Source: a virus. Taken from it: DNA of 64,000 nt. The stretch covers positions 1 to 64,000 of IMG/VR virus record IMGVR_UViG_3300021425_003051; one strand, 5' to 3'. Shown piece by piece: positions 57,785 through 64,000 of the stretch. Each line of letters begins with the position of its first letter. Position 1 is the first letter of the stretch. A model generated the notes under the pieces. That model did not search any database and had not been told where the DNA came from. It saw only the letters and a program-made list of their open reading frames with translations. The position numbers and the translations under genes are program-made.

Positions 57785-58317
57785 AATTATTCGTACATAT
57801 TCCCAAGACGGCTGGACAATCCGTATTTGACTGTATAGATGATAAATGGAATAGATCTTTTCCAATGAAACATGATCCATATTTCCATTTACAAAGAATA
57901 AATGAAATAGGTCCAGAGGTTTATAAGTTTTGTGTGATCAGAAATCCATATAGAAGAACTTTTAGTTACTTCAGACACTGGATAAGACAAGTCGGTGGTG
58001 GTGAACAACCTTTTGAATATTTCCTCGGACAAATTAAAAATAAAGTATTTTATGAGAGAACACCAATGTATTCATATCCCCAATCACTTTATGTTTTAGA
58101 TACTGATGGTGAGATTGGAAGAGATTTGAATATCTTTAGATTTGAAAAGTTAGAAGAGTTAGAAGACAGAATAAAAATAAAATTACCACATAAAAATGTC
58201 GGTGATTACACAGATGAGGATTATTATAAGGCTTACACTGAAAAAAACATATCAATGGTACAAAAACTTTTCAAAGTCGATTTTGATAATTTTAATTATG
58301 AGATAGATTTTAAATGA
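57775..58317 (+). CDS. Sulfotransferase family protein
   Basis: A 180-aa protein of the carbohydrate sulfotransferase type, with KLFVHIPKTAGQSVFDCI as the 5'-phosphosulfate loop and YKFCVIRNPYRRTFSYFRHW as the 3'-phosphate site. I start it at the ATG inside the previous gene's last codons rather than at a TTG 6 bp upstream. It is shorter than the usual family length, so it may be a minimal form. Acts probably on sugars, possibly those added by the neighbouring transferases. Confidence 0.85.
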   Translation: MEIKLFVHIPKTAGQSVFDCIDDKWNRSFPMKHDPYFHLQRINEIGPEVYKFCVIRNPYRRTFSYFRHWIRQVGGGEQPFEYFLGQIKNKVFYERTPMYSYPQSLYVLDTDGEIGRDLNIFRFEKLEELEDRIKIKLPHKNVGDYTDEDYYKAYTEKNISMVQKLFKVDFDNFNYEIDFK

Positions 58318-58949
58318 AAATTGTTTATGTAGAGGAACCCTTTTTTCATATCATAGTAGAAGAGACATTTTCTGGTCTAGATTCAATTTTTAATGAAGTA
58401 GACGTGGTGAAGGGCGAATTAAAGGATCCACGACATACAGGTGGGGCTCTGTCTGTGACAGGGGAGAACAGAAAGAAAAGCAAAGGATTGTTTCTAAATG
58501 AACGTAAAGAATATCAGTATTTGAAGCTAGTTTCTGGTATCAATGAAGCTTTACAAAGATTAAAACGTTCAATAGTATGGAAGAATCAAACCCTTTATCG
58601 ATTGTATGAAAAAACTATTTGGACGGGTTTCTTACTGAATCATTATGAGCGTGATGATTATTATCTACCACATACTGATGATGGATTGTTCACATTTATC
58701 ACCTTTCTCTTTGATGATTATGACAATCGTGTAGGTGGAGATTTATATTTTCCAGAGTACGATTACTTACACAAATGTAAAAACAATCAATCAATTTTAT
58801 TTCTTTCTAGTGAAGTGCATGGGGTAACAACTTTTGAATCTAAAAATAATAGATATAGCATTTCTACATTTTCAACTCTGTGGAGAAGATTCCAAGATCC
58901 TCCACTAAATAACAAAAATATCGATCCTTTAAAAATAACTTATAATTAA
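58314..58949 (+). CDS. 2OG-Fe(II) oxygenase, P4H-like
   Basis: A 211-aa protein. LNHYERDDYYLPHTDDGLFT has the HxD ligands, VGGDLYFPEYDYLHKCKNNQ follows, and ILFLSSEVHGVTTFESKNNR has the distal His before the Arg. The G-G-D-L-x-F-P turn is typical of prolyl-4-hydroxylase-like proteins. It overlaps the sulfotransferase stop by ATGA, so it belongs to the same unit. Confidence 0.83.
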   Translation: MKIVYVEEPFFHIIVEETFSGLDSIFNEVDVVKGELKDPRHTGGALSVTGENRKKSKGLFLNERKEYQYLKLVSGINEALQRLKRSIVWKNQTLYRLYEKTIWTGFLLNHYERDDYYLPHTDDGLFTFITFLFDDYDNRVGGDLYFPEYDYLHKCKNNQSILFLSSEVHGVTTFESKNNRYSISTFSTLWRRFQDPPLNNKNIDPLKITYN

Positions 58950-58950
58950 A

Positions 58951-59892
58951 ATGAAAATTATCAATGTTGACGGTGGAATTGGAAGAGTGATTACATCACT
59001 CCCATCATTGTTGAAGTATCATAAAAATAATCCTGAAGAAGAATGGTATCTCTCAATTTCAGGATGGGATTATATTACTTTTGGTATTCCAGAACTTGAT
59101 GAGAGAACTTTTAATCCAGAGACAAAGGGTGTTTGGGAAAATTATTATCTAAAGGCGGATGAAGTGGTTCATGCAGAACCATATCGTCTTCCCAATTTTT
59201 ACAAAGGAAAGATTTCTCTTGCAGAGGCATTTGATGAAATCATTAATAAAACCGATGATCACAGTGATTTGGATTATGAATCTCTGAGTGTTTCAAATTC
59301 AGAAACTCGTAAAGGACAAGAAGTTATTTTTCATGCATATGAAAAATGGGAGAAACATCAAACTATTGTCATCAATCCGTATGGATCTACCGCACAGGTA
59401 TCCCCTGTAGGGATCTATGATGACTCCTTAAGATCGTTACCTGAAAGTATGTTCATCAAGCTTTCTAAACTCCTTGCAAAGGATTATAATGTCATTTACA
59501 TGGGGTATCATCATTTAGCCCCACAAGATGATATTGAACATCTCTGTATTCCACAAAATGATTTACACATTCGTGAATGGATGGGAGTAATTTCTCAGGT
59601 GGATTATCTGGTTGGGTGTGACAGTGTGGGTCAACATATTGCAAGATCGGTAGGAACAAAGGGATGTGTAATTATGGGAGGAACTGATCCAGTGAATATG
59701 TCTTATCCCGATTACTTTAGAACTATTCAAAGAAAGAAACCAGTGTACTCTCCCATGAGAGTTTCAATGACACAATCAAATTTTGCAGAGAGATTGAATG
59801 AGGATTGTATGAATTATACTGAGGAGGAAATTTTAGACATCTATGGAAAGATAAAATCTGATTTAGAAGAAATTCTCAGTGAACATGAATAA
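58951..59892 (+). CDS. GT-B (family 9-like) glycosyltransferase
   Basis: A 313-aa protein resembling heptosyltransferase-type GT-B enzymes. It starts KIINVDGGIGRVITSLPSLL, with the N-terminal Gly loop and P-S-L helix, and the C-terminal half has VINPYGST, VIYMGYHHLAP and VDYLVGCDSVGQHIARSVGT followed by CVIMGGTDP, the nucleotide-sugar site. Such enzymes add sugars to lipopolysaccharide cores or other surface glycans. Here it could modify host surface or fibre glycans. Confidence 0.8.
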   Translation: MKIINVDGGIGRVITSLPSLLKYHKNNPEEEWYLSISGWDYITFGIPELDERTFNPETKGVWENYYLKADEVVHAEPYRLPNFYKGKISLAEAFDEIINKTDDHSDLDYESLSVSNSETRKGQEVIFHAYEKWEKHQTIVINPYGSTAQVSPVGIYDDSLRSLPESMFIKLSKLLAKDYNVIYMGYHHLAPQDDIEHLCIPQNDLHIREWMGVISQVDYLVGCDSVGQHIARSVGTKGCVIMGGTDPVNMSYPDYFRTIQRKKPVYSPMRVSMTQSNFAERLNEDCMNYTEEEILDIYGKIKSDLEEILSEHE

Positions 59893-60607
59893 ATCAATGG
59901 AAGTGTATTCTTCTGTCTTTGATAATGCACTTAAAATTTCTAATGACATCAAAATTGAGAAAATAAATGATGACATAACTTTAGTGGATAATATTTTTGA
60001 AAATTATGATGATCTTCTTGAATTAGTTAATAATTTAACTTTTTGGGAGGGATGGTTCTTTTTAGATTCTAGACCTGTGCTCTCACACATCCTTCCACCT
60101 GGTTTTGGATGTGAATTGATAACCAAAGTGTTTGATCACAAATTTGATCTATATTCTGTAGATTGTTCTGTGAACAAAAACAGTTCTAGTTCTACAGTTG
60201 GAACTAGAAAGTTAAGTCCCAGCTCTAATGCTCAAATTCCACATTTTGATGTGAACGAAAACCTACTCCAAGAGATAAATGCGGACAAGAGTATTGATTG
60301 TAGTATATTTCTCATGAACTTCAATCGATTTGATGTTGAAACTAACTTTTGGTCATACAAAAATAAAATGTATGTTGAGGATGCGAGTGTTGTAGAGGAT
60401 TTTAGAAGAGAAAATGGAAGTAAAGAACTATCAGAAAGGTTTTTGAATGATCTTTCTGAGGAATATTCCATAAAATATGGACCAAATCAAGGAATTCTAT
60501 ACTCTGCAAGAATGTTTCATTCACCAAATCTTGAGTGTATGAGTAACAATGAAGATAGAATTTGTACCAGAGTTCAATACTTTAGAAAACTCAATTATGG
60601 AAAATAA
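59885..60607 (+). CDS. Putative 2OG oxygenase-like protein (DUF6445-like)
   Basis: A 240-aa protein. NAQIPHFDVNENLL offers an HxD pair, SIFLMNFNRFDVETNFWSY a core strand set, and GILYSARMFHSPNLE plus DRICTRVQYF a distal His and Arg. The spacing fits a 2OG oxygenase of the DUF6445-like kind, which has no assigned reaction. I start at the ATG overlapping the upstream stop, not at a GTG 6 bp earlier. It is AT-rich like the rest of the island. Confidence 0.65.
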   Translation: MNKSMEVYSSVFDNALKISNDIKIEKINDDITLVDNIFENYDDLLELVNNLTFWEGWFFLDSRPVLSHILPPGFGCELITKVFDHKFDLYSVDCSVNKNSSSSTVGTRKLSPSSNAQIPHFDVNENLLQEINADKSIDCSIFLMNFNRFDVETNFWSYKNKMYVEDASVVEDFRRENGSKELSERFLNDLSEEYSIKYGPNQGILYSARMFHSPNLECMSNNEDRICTRVQYFRKLNYGK

Positions 60608-60734
60608 AGAACTAGAAGAAGTTAAAAAAGTTATCATGACTTTAAAAAGACTTGGATGGGAAATTGATGATATTCAAAGATTCATAAATCTTCCAAGAGA
60701 ACAGATTGTTGCCATGACATATGGAATAGACTGA
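60597..60734 (+). CDS. Small helical protein
   Basis: A 45-aa protein (MENKELEEVKKVIMTLKRLG at the start, FINLPREQIVAMTYGID at the end) that overlaps the previous gene by 11 bp. Helix-rich with a possible helix-turn-helix-like second half. Last gene of the modification island, followed by a terminator. Confidence 0.55.
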   Translation: MENKELEEVKKVIMTLKRLGWEIDDIQRFINLPREQIVAMTYGID

Positions 60735-60758
60735 GACAGTCCATAAACCGTCTACAAT

Positions 60759-60786
60759 CCCCCGTGGTTCACCCCATGGGGGTTTA
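60759..60786 (+). terminator. Hairpin terminator
   Basis: CCCCCGTGG / CCATGGGGG (9 bp, one G.T pair) with a 6-base loop, followed by only three T residues. It ends the modification island; the short U-tract makes it weaker than others here. Confidence 0.65.
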
Positions 60787-60833
60787 TAGTATCTGGGTAG
60801 TTCAGAGACCTTACAAGTCCATTTGAGTGGGGC

Positions 60834-60862
60834 TTGACAGTCTCTCTCTTTTCCTATAGACT
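60834..60862 (+). promoter_or_regulatory. Sigma70-like promoter
   Basis: TTGACA followed at 15 bp by TATAGA or at 17 bp by TAGACT. It drives the small-gene unit that begins about 47 bp downstream. Confidence 0.65.
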
Positions 60863-60908
60863 AGGTTTGTCCTGGAAGATAGGTACAGTCTAAGCAACCT
60901 TAAAGACC

Positions 60909-61103
60909 ATGAAACCCAAGTTCATCACAGTCCAACCAAAGTCATCAAAAGCAAAGAATCGATTTGCAAACTTGATGGATTCTCTACATTCGTGTAAAGT
61001 AGAACAAGAGGACCAAGAAAAGTGGTTCCTGTCATCTATCAGTGGTCGGTATCACTTCTGGATGAATAAAGAAAACGATCCCAACTGGAGTATCATCAAA
61101 TGA
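60909..61103 (+). CDS. Small hypothetical protein
   Basis: A 64-aa protein with a basic first half (FITVQPKSSKAKNRFANLM) and an aromatic second half (KWFLSSISGRYHFWMNKEND). First gene after a promoter; overlaps the next gene by ATGA. I recall alike small early proteins in other cyanophages; function unknown. Confidence 0.65.
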   Translation: MKPKFITVQPKSSKAKNRFANLMDSLHSCKVEQEDQEKWFLSSISGRYHFWMNKENDPNWSIIK

Positions 61104-61432
61104 CTATCGAATATCAAAAGACTTGGGAAGTCATGAATCAACTTGAAGAATCATTCAATAAGATTGCTGCTGTAGAGTTCATGGTTGAAGAGTTAAATGA
61201 TGCAGTCAATCAGAATGAAACTGATAGAATTGTAGACATCAGTCATGCACTTCTTGCTTATCTTCCTGTTTATATTTCTCACTATGAGAAGGCATCACGA
61301 CGAGCATGGAACAATACTGTAGTGAAAGTTGCAGAAGATGATGTTCCTTATCGTTTTGATACAAAGAGTGAAGATAGTATCATGTTTAAATATAGTGATG
61401 AAGATCCCTCACTAGAACTGGAAGCCCTATGA
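61100..61432 (+). CDS. Hypothetical protein
   Basis: A 110-aa acidic helical protein (VMNQLEESFNKIAAVEFMVE, IVDISHALLAYLPVYISHYE), ending in a very acidic segment (DEDPSLELEAL). Coupled to both neighbours by ATGA overlaps. No motif recognised. Confidence 0.65.
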   Translation: MTIEYQKTWEVMNQLEESFNKIAAVEFMVEELNDAVNQNETDRIVDISHALLAYLPVYISHYEKASRRAWNNTVVKVAEDDVPYRFDTKSEDSIMFKYSDEDPSLELEAL

Positions 61433-61572
61433 CTTTACCCAAAGACCGCAAACTGAAAACTCAAGACATAGAGTCAATTCGGAAAGCGGTTGAAGACTCT
61501 GACATCAGAGCTATTCATCCTGATAAGATGGAGGAGTGGGCAGAACATCTTGTACGGAAACTTAAAAAATGA
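61429..61572 (+). CDS. Small hypothetical protein
   Basis: A 47-aa charged helical protein (MTLPKDRKLKTQDIESIRKA at the start, HLVRKLKK at the end). It is part of a chain of ATGA-overlapping genes, which supports it as real despite its size. Confidence 0.55.
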   Translation: MTLPKDRKLKTQDIESIRKAVEDSDIRAIHPDKMEEWAEHLVRKLKK

Positions 61573-61694
61573 GTATTGAACGCAAACTTGAACAAATTGA
61601 AGTCTCCGACATGGAAGATTTCCTCGATGAGTGTCAGTCAAAAGCTGATGAACTAAATATCAACTTGGAATATTATCTTGAAGAGTTCATCTAA
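61569..61694 (+). CDS. Small acidic protein
   Basis: A 41-aa acidic protein (MSIERKLEQIEVSDMEDFLD, ending NLEYYLEEFI). Overlaps the previous gene by ATGA and the next by TAATG. Function unknown. Confidence 0.55.
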   Translation: MSIERKLEQIEVSDMEDFLDECQSKADELNINLEYYLEEFI

Positions 61695-61864
61695 TGTCTG
61701 ACCGAGATAAGTTGGTTGCTGCACAGGCACATGTGGAGAGTTTAGTTGCTCTCCTAGAGGACAATCCATGGAAAAGTTATTTGTTTCGGAGTCTGTCAAC
61801 CATCAAATGGGAATTACAACGTCAGTTGACTAATCTTGATGCTACTGATAAGATTAAGGAGTAA
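61694..61864 (+). CDS. Small helical protein
   Basis: A 56-aa helical protein (DRDKLVAAQAHVESLVALLE, then NPWKSYLFRSLSTIKWELQR). Starts in the previous stop (TAATG). No motif recognised. Confidence 0.55.
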   Translation: MSDRDKLVAAQAHVESLVALLEDNPWKSYLFRSLSTIKWELQRQLTNLDATDKIKE

Positions 61865-61873
61865 TTATAGGAA

Positions 61874-62110
61874 ATGATGAAGTATTTGTACGTCATTGAC
61901 CATTTTGTTCCTTTTCCACAATCAGAGTATGGTGGTGTATGGAATGTCATTGCAAAAGATGATGAGGAATGTTTTGATGTTGTAGTGTCAGAAGATGATG
62001 AATTAAATCTTGGTTGTTACACCAAGCTACGGGAAAACATTAAGAAATCCACTAAATATGCATTGTTGGACGAAGAAACGTCTAAAGTAGTAACGTCATT
62101 TCTAACCTAA
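61874..62110 (+). CDS. Hypothetical protein
   Basis: A 78-aa protein (KYLYVIDHFVPFPQSEYGGV near the start; acidic centre KDDEECFDVVVSEDDE). Strand-rich first half, helical second half. ATTATAGGAA upstream gives a weak Shine-Dalgarno. Function unknown. Confidence 0.6.
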   Translation: MMKYLYVIDHFVPFPQSEYGGVWNVIAKDDEECFDVVVSEDDELNLGCYTKLRENIKKSTKYALLDEETSKVVTSFLT

Positions 62111-62113
62111 GAT

Positions 62114-62344
62114 ATGTCTGAACCACGAATGCGCAACCCATCGGATCCACTTTATGATCCCAATGATAAGTACAACGAATACAAAGTTGACTTTCATGCT
62201 AATGAAGAACATTCAGAAGATGAGTGGGATCCAGAGACCGAGGGTAACATTGCAAATCCAGAAAATCGTCATCGAGACAAAATTTTAGATGAGTTCTGCG
62301 ACAACCACCCAGGTTCTCCCATGTGTAAAGTATTCGATGAATGA
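62114..62344 (+). CDS. CP12-like C-terminal domain protein
   Basis: A 76-aa, very acidic protein whose last residues are FCDNHPGSPMCKVFDE. CP12 proteins end with a Cys-x8-Cys hairpin of the form CDxNPxxxECRVYED; here the Cys spacing, N-x-P-like turn, basic residue, Val and aromatic-acidic end all match, also at the very C-terminus. CP12 blocks the Calvin cycle by tying GAPDH to phosphoribulokinase, and cyanophages are known to carry it. The N-terminal 55 residues (RNPSDPLYDPNDKYNEYKVD) are not CP12-like and lack the N-terminal Cys pair. So a GAPDH-binding half is possible; this is inference from the motif. Confidence 0.55.
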   Translation: MSEPRMRNPSDPLYDPNDKYNEYKVDFHANEEHSEDEWDPETEGNIANPENRHRDKILDEFCDNHPGSPMCKVFDE

Positions 62345-62573
62345 ATCTCAGTCCCGTGCTCTTGATCTTATGATTGAGAGTGTCTATAAAGCAGATAGTA
62401 GACTTCGTGGTTGTGCATACAATCAAGGATGTTTCGATGAACTTATGGGTTGGAGACAACTCATAATTGATACTCTATATCATTATAAAGATTTGAATGA
62501 AGTTCCTGCTCAGGTATCAGAAGCCAAAGAAAAAACAGAATCATTGGTCTCACCAAGAAGCAATATTCTATGA
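62337..62573 (+). CDS. Hypothetical protein
   Basis: A 78-aa protein (MNESQSRALDLMIESVYKAD at the start, GCAYNQGCFDELMGWRQLII in the middle). It overlaps the end of the CP12-like gene by 8 bp. The frame further 5' is inside that gene. Helical, two cysteines, no known family. Confidence 0.6.
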   Translation: MNESQSRALDLMIESVYKADSRLRGCAYNQGCFDELMGWRQLIIDTLYHYKDLNEVPAQVSEAKEKTESLVSPRSNIL

Positions 62574-62609
62574 CATCAGGGATGCAATGATGTTTGAAAG
62601 ACATGTTAA

Positions 62610-62675
62610 GTCACAGGGAGCGATCAACACAGAGATCCGTCCCCTGTGACACTTGTTGTAGTGTCCATTTTTAGT
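62610..62675 (+). terminator. Double hairpin terminator region
   Basis: GTCACAGGG (62610-62618) pairs with CCCTGTGAC (62642-62650). A second stem GACACT / AGTGTC (62648-62665) is followed by CA and five T residues. The two stems share three bases, so they cannot both form fully. The 136 bases between the neighbouring genes hold nothing else that I trust. Confidence 0.65.
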
Positions 62676-62709
62676 TGAAATTAGTCAAAAATTAGTTTAT
62701 ATTAGAATC

Positions 62710-63000
62710 ATGGACAACTTTATCATGGATTTTCCACACAAAGCACCCACAGGGTACGAATACTGGACTGATGACTTCAAAAAGACAATTAAACGGATAT
62801 GGATTCGCAACCTTGGCGATTTCGTTTACACTGGTGGGGAGCATCCTTCTAGTGTGTGGGGTTTCTATGATAGCAGAAAAAAATGTTACATCGCCCCAAT
62901 CAACCACAAGAAACCAGGAAAACCAGTAAGAATTGAAGATACTACTCCATACACAGCAATGCAGTTGAATCTTAACCCGTTGATGCGCGCCTTTGGATAA
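62710..63000 (+). CDS. Hypothetical protein
   Basis: A 96-aa protein (HKAPTGYEYWTDDFKKTIKR near the start, YTGGEHPSSVWGFYDSRKK in the middle, then PINHKKPGKPVRIEDTTPYT). Trp/Tyr-rich with basic patches. AT-rich DNA upstream may hold a promoter, but none is clear. Function unknown. Confidence 0.65.
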   Translation: MDNFIMDFPHKAPTGYEYWTDDFKKTIKRIWIRNLGDFVYTGGEHPSSVWGFYDSRKKCYIAPINHKKPGKPVRIEDTTPYTAMQLNLNPLMRAFG

Positions 63001-63001
63001 A

Positions 63002-63661
63002 ATGAATATAGAACCATTTTACCATGTGAATCTTGTCTATGTAAAATCAAAAGTTCCTTCTTTTGTTTTGGAAGAACTTAAACAGGAGGCAAAAAACATA
63101 CTTGAGAATCCAAATCAATTTAAGAAAATCAATGATGATTTAGCAGGAAATATAGAACAAGAATATCAAACATCCAAAGGTAGAGAAATTTTACAACCTT
63201 ATCTTATTTCTCTTGCGGATGAATATTTCAAATGTTCTGAAAAACATAAACAAAATCTAGGATGTCCACATTGGCATATTGATGATGTATGGATAAATTT
63301 TCAAAAAAAGTATGAATATAATCCACTACATAATCATACTGGGAATTTATCTTTTGTTCTCTGGGTTCAAATACCATATGAATTAAAAGATGAATTGTCA
63401 CTTCCAAATTGTGTAAATTCAAATACACCAACAAATTCTCTATTTCAATTTACATATACCAATTTGAAAGGAGAAGTGATAAGTGATCACTTAAATATAG
63501 ATAAATGATGTGAGGGAAGTATAATTATGTTTCCTTCTTTTTTGAATCACCTGGTGTATCCATTCTATACCAGTGATGAATATCGTATTTCTATGTCAGG
63601 AAATATACTTAAGAAACCACAATCTCCCACGAAAAATACTTCATCTTATGAGTATAGGTAG
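63002..63661 (+). pseudogene. 2OG-Fe(II) oxygenase broken by an in-frame TGA
   Basis: The first part (168 aa, to the TGA at 63506-63508) has PHWHIDDVWINF, HNHTGNLSFVLWVQIPYEL and FTYTNLKGEV, as in phage 2OG oxygenases. Reading on in the same frame gives CEGSIIMFPSFLNHLVYPFY and then DEYRISMSGNI, exactly the missing distal His and Arg region, up to the TAG at 63659. So the gene is whole apart from one stop codon where related proteins have an ordinary residue such as Ser before the E-G-x-I turn. It is either a nonsense pseudogene, a sequencing error or a readthrough gene. The start follows the previous stop by one base. Confidence 0.75.
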
Positions 63662-63669
63662 TAAATTCT

Positions 63670-63870
63670 ATGAACCCCATGGACCCAAACAGCATCACAC
63701 TTAATACTCCATCTAAGTCCTTTGCATATGAAAAGATGTCTCGTGACATCGAAGAATGCAAAGATGTTAAAATCCTACAGAATGCTCTTCGTTGTTATGT
63801 CAAACTCTACTTTAAGCAACAAGAAACAATGTCAATCATCGGAGTCCCAAACATCAATGGAGACTCGTAA
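63670..63870 (+). CDS. Small hypothetical protein
   Basis: A 66-aa protein (PNSITLNTPSKSFAYEKMSR near the start, then LQNALRCYVKLYFKQQETMS). Helical with a basic centre. It overlaps the next gene by 14 bp. No family recognised. Confidence 0.6.
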   Translation: MNPMDPNSITLNTPSKSFAYEKMSRDIEECKDVKILQNALRCYVKLYFKQQETMSIIGVPNINGDS

Positions 63871-64000
63871 GGATAGAATGGCACATGAATATGTGCCGAA
63901 ACTACATGATTATGTGATTTGGCATCATAACAAAACCACAGAAGAGGGGTGGGTCTATTTTGCTGGGGATGAATATATATCTATTGAAGTTGGTGTTAAG
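63857..64000 (+). CDS. Hypothetical protein, 3' end outside window
   Basis: The first 48 codons of a gene that runs off the window (METRKDRMAHEYVPKLHDYV, then IWHHNKTTEEGWVYFAGDEY). The frame is open to the last base. No motif recognised in the visible part. Confidence 0.55.
   Translation, partial: METRKDRMAHEYVPKLHDYVIWHHNKTTEEGWVYFAGDEYISIEVGVK

Noticed and set aside
57008-58317. Overlapping sulfotransferase frames as a possible frameshifted single gene
   Set aside because: Each protein has its own complete 5'-phosphosulfate loop and 3'-phosphate site, and the second has its own ATG.
62587-62649. A 20-codon frame ending in the hairpin region
   Set aside because: Too short, its end lies inside the hairpin stem, and nothing else supports translation.

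Overview
This window is a stretch of a T4-like cyanomyovirus that infects marine Synechococcus or Prochlorococcus. The T4 core genes gp4, gp5, gp26, gp32, gp33, gp48, gp53, gp54 and gp59 can be recognised. Typical cyanophage accessories are also present: thyX, phoH, a DUF1825-like gene, glutaredoxin, a CP12-like tail and many 2OG-Fe(II) oxygenases. Genes are tightly packed with ATGA/TAATG overlaps. There is one tRNA and no integrase, transposase or CRISPR array.

Layout. 1-6.1 kb: a RimK-like ATP-grasp gene (cut by the window edge) and a run of small early/middle genes. Sigma70-like promoters (TTGACA, 17-18 bp, TATNNT) and intrinsic terminators separate the transcription units. 6.1-10.7 kb: nucleotide and DNA metabolism (thyX, phoH, a PD-(D/E)XK nuclease, gp33, gp59, DUF1825-like, gp32). 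10.8-13.8 kb, minus strand: gp4, a small gene, gp48 and gp53. 13.9-28.5 kb, plus strand: gp54, gp26, two tape-measure-like giants carrying wall-cutting domains, a gp27-like hub protein, a gp5 split into OB and spike proteins, and small structural proteins. 28.6-29.2 kb: two small genes and tRNA-Leu(UAA). 29.2-55.1 kb: the adhesin/tail-fibre region. It holds a 1963-aa beta-helix protein, Gly-rich and Ig-like proteins, a virion subtilisin-like protein, a 1401-aa LamG/SPRY protein, and two parallel copies of a multi-gene fibre cassette. 43.8-46.2 kb and 55.2-60.6 kb: 2OG oxygenases, an Asp/Asn-hydroxylase-like protein, two sulfotransferases and two glycosyltransferases next to the fibre genes. 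60.7-64 kb: small early-type genes again, including a protein with a CP12-like C-terminus and a 2OG oxygenase gene broken by an in-frame TGA.

Regulation. Structural units are preceded by NATAAATA boxes, as expected for T4-type late promoters served by gp55, gp33 and gp45 (gp33 is here, the others are not). Replication and small-gene units have host-sigma-like promoters.

How it fits together. The DNA-metabolism block supports replication and late transcription. The structural block builds a baseplate whose hub carries M23 peptidase and lambda-lysozyme-like domains in place of the T4 gp5 lysozyme. The fibre region looks like a fast-evolving receptor-binding locus that grew by cassette duplication. 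The adjoining enzyme island may modify virion fibre proteins or host surface molecules by hydroxylation, sulfation and glycosylation; this is inference. All family calls come from motifs read by eye; no database search was run.
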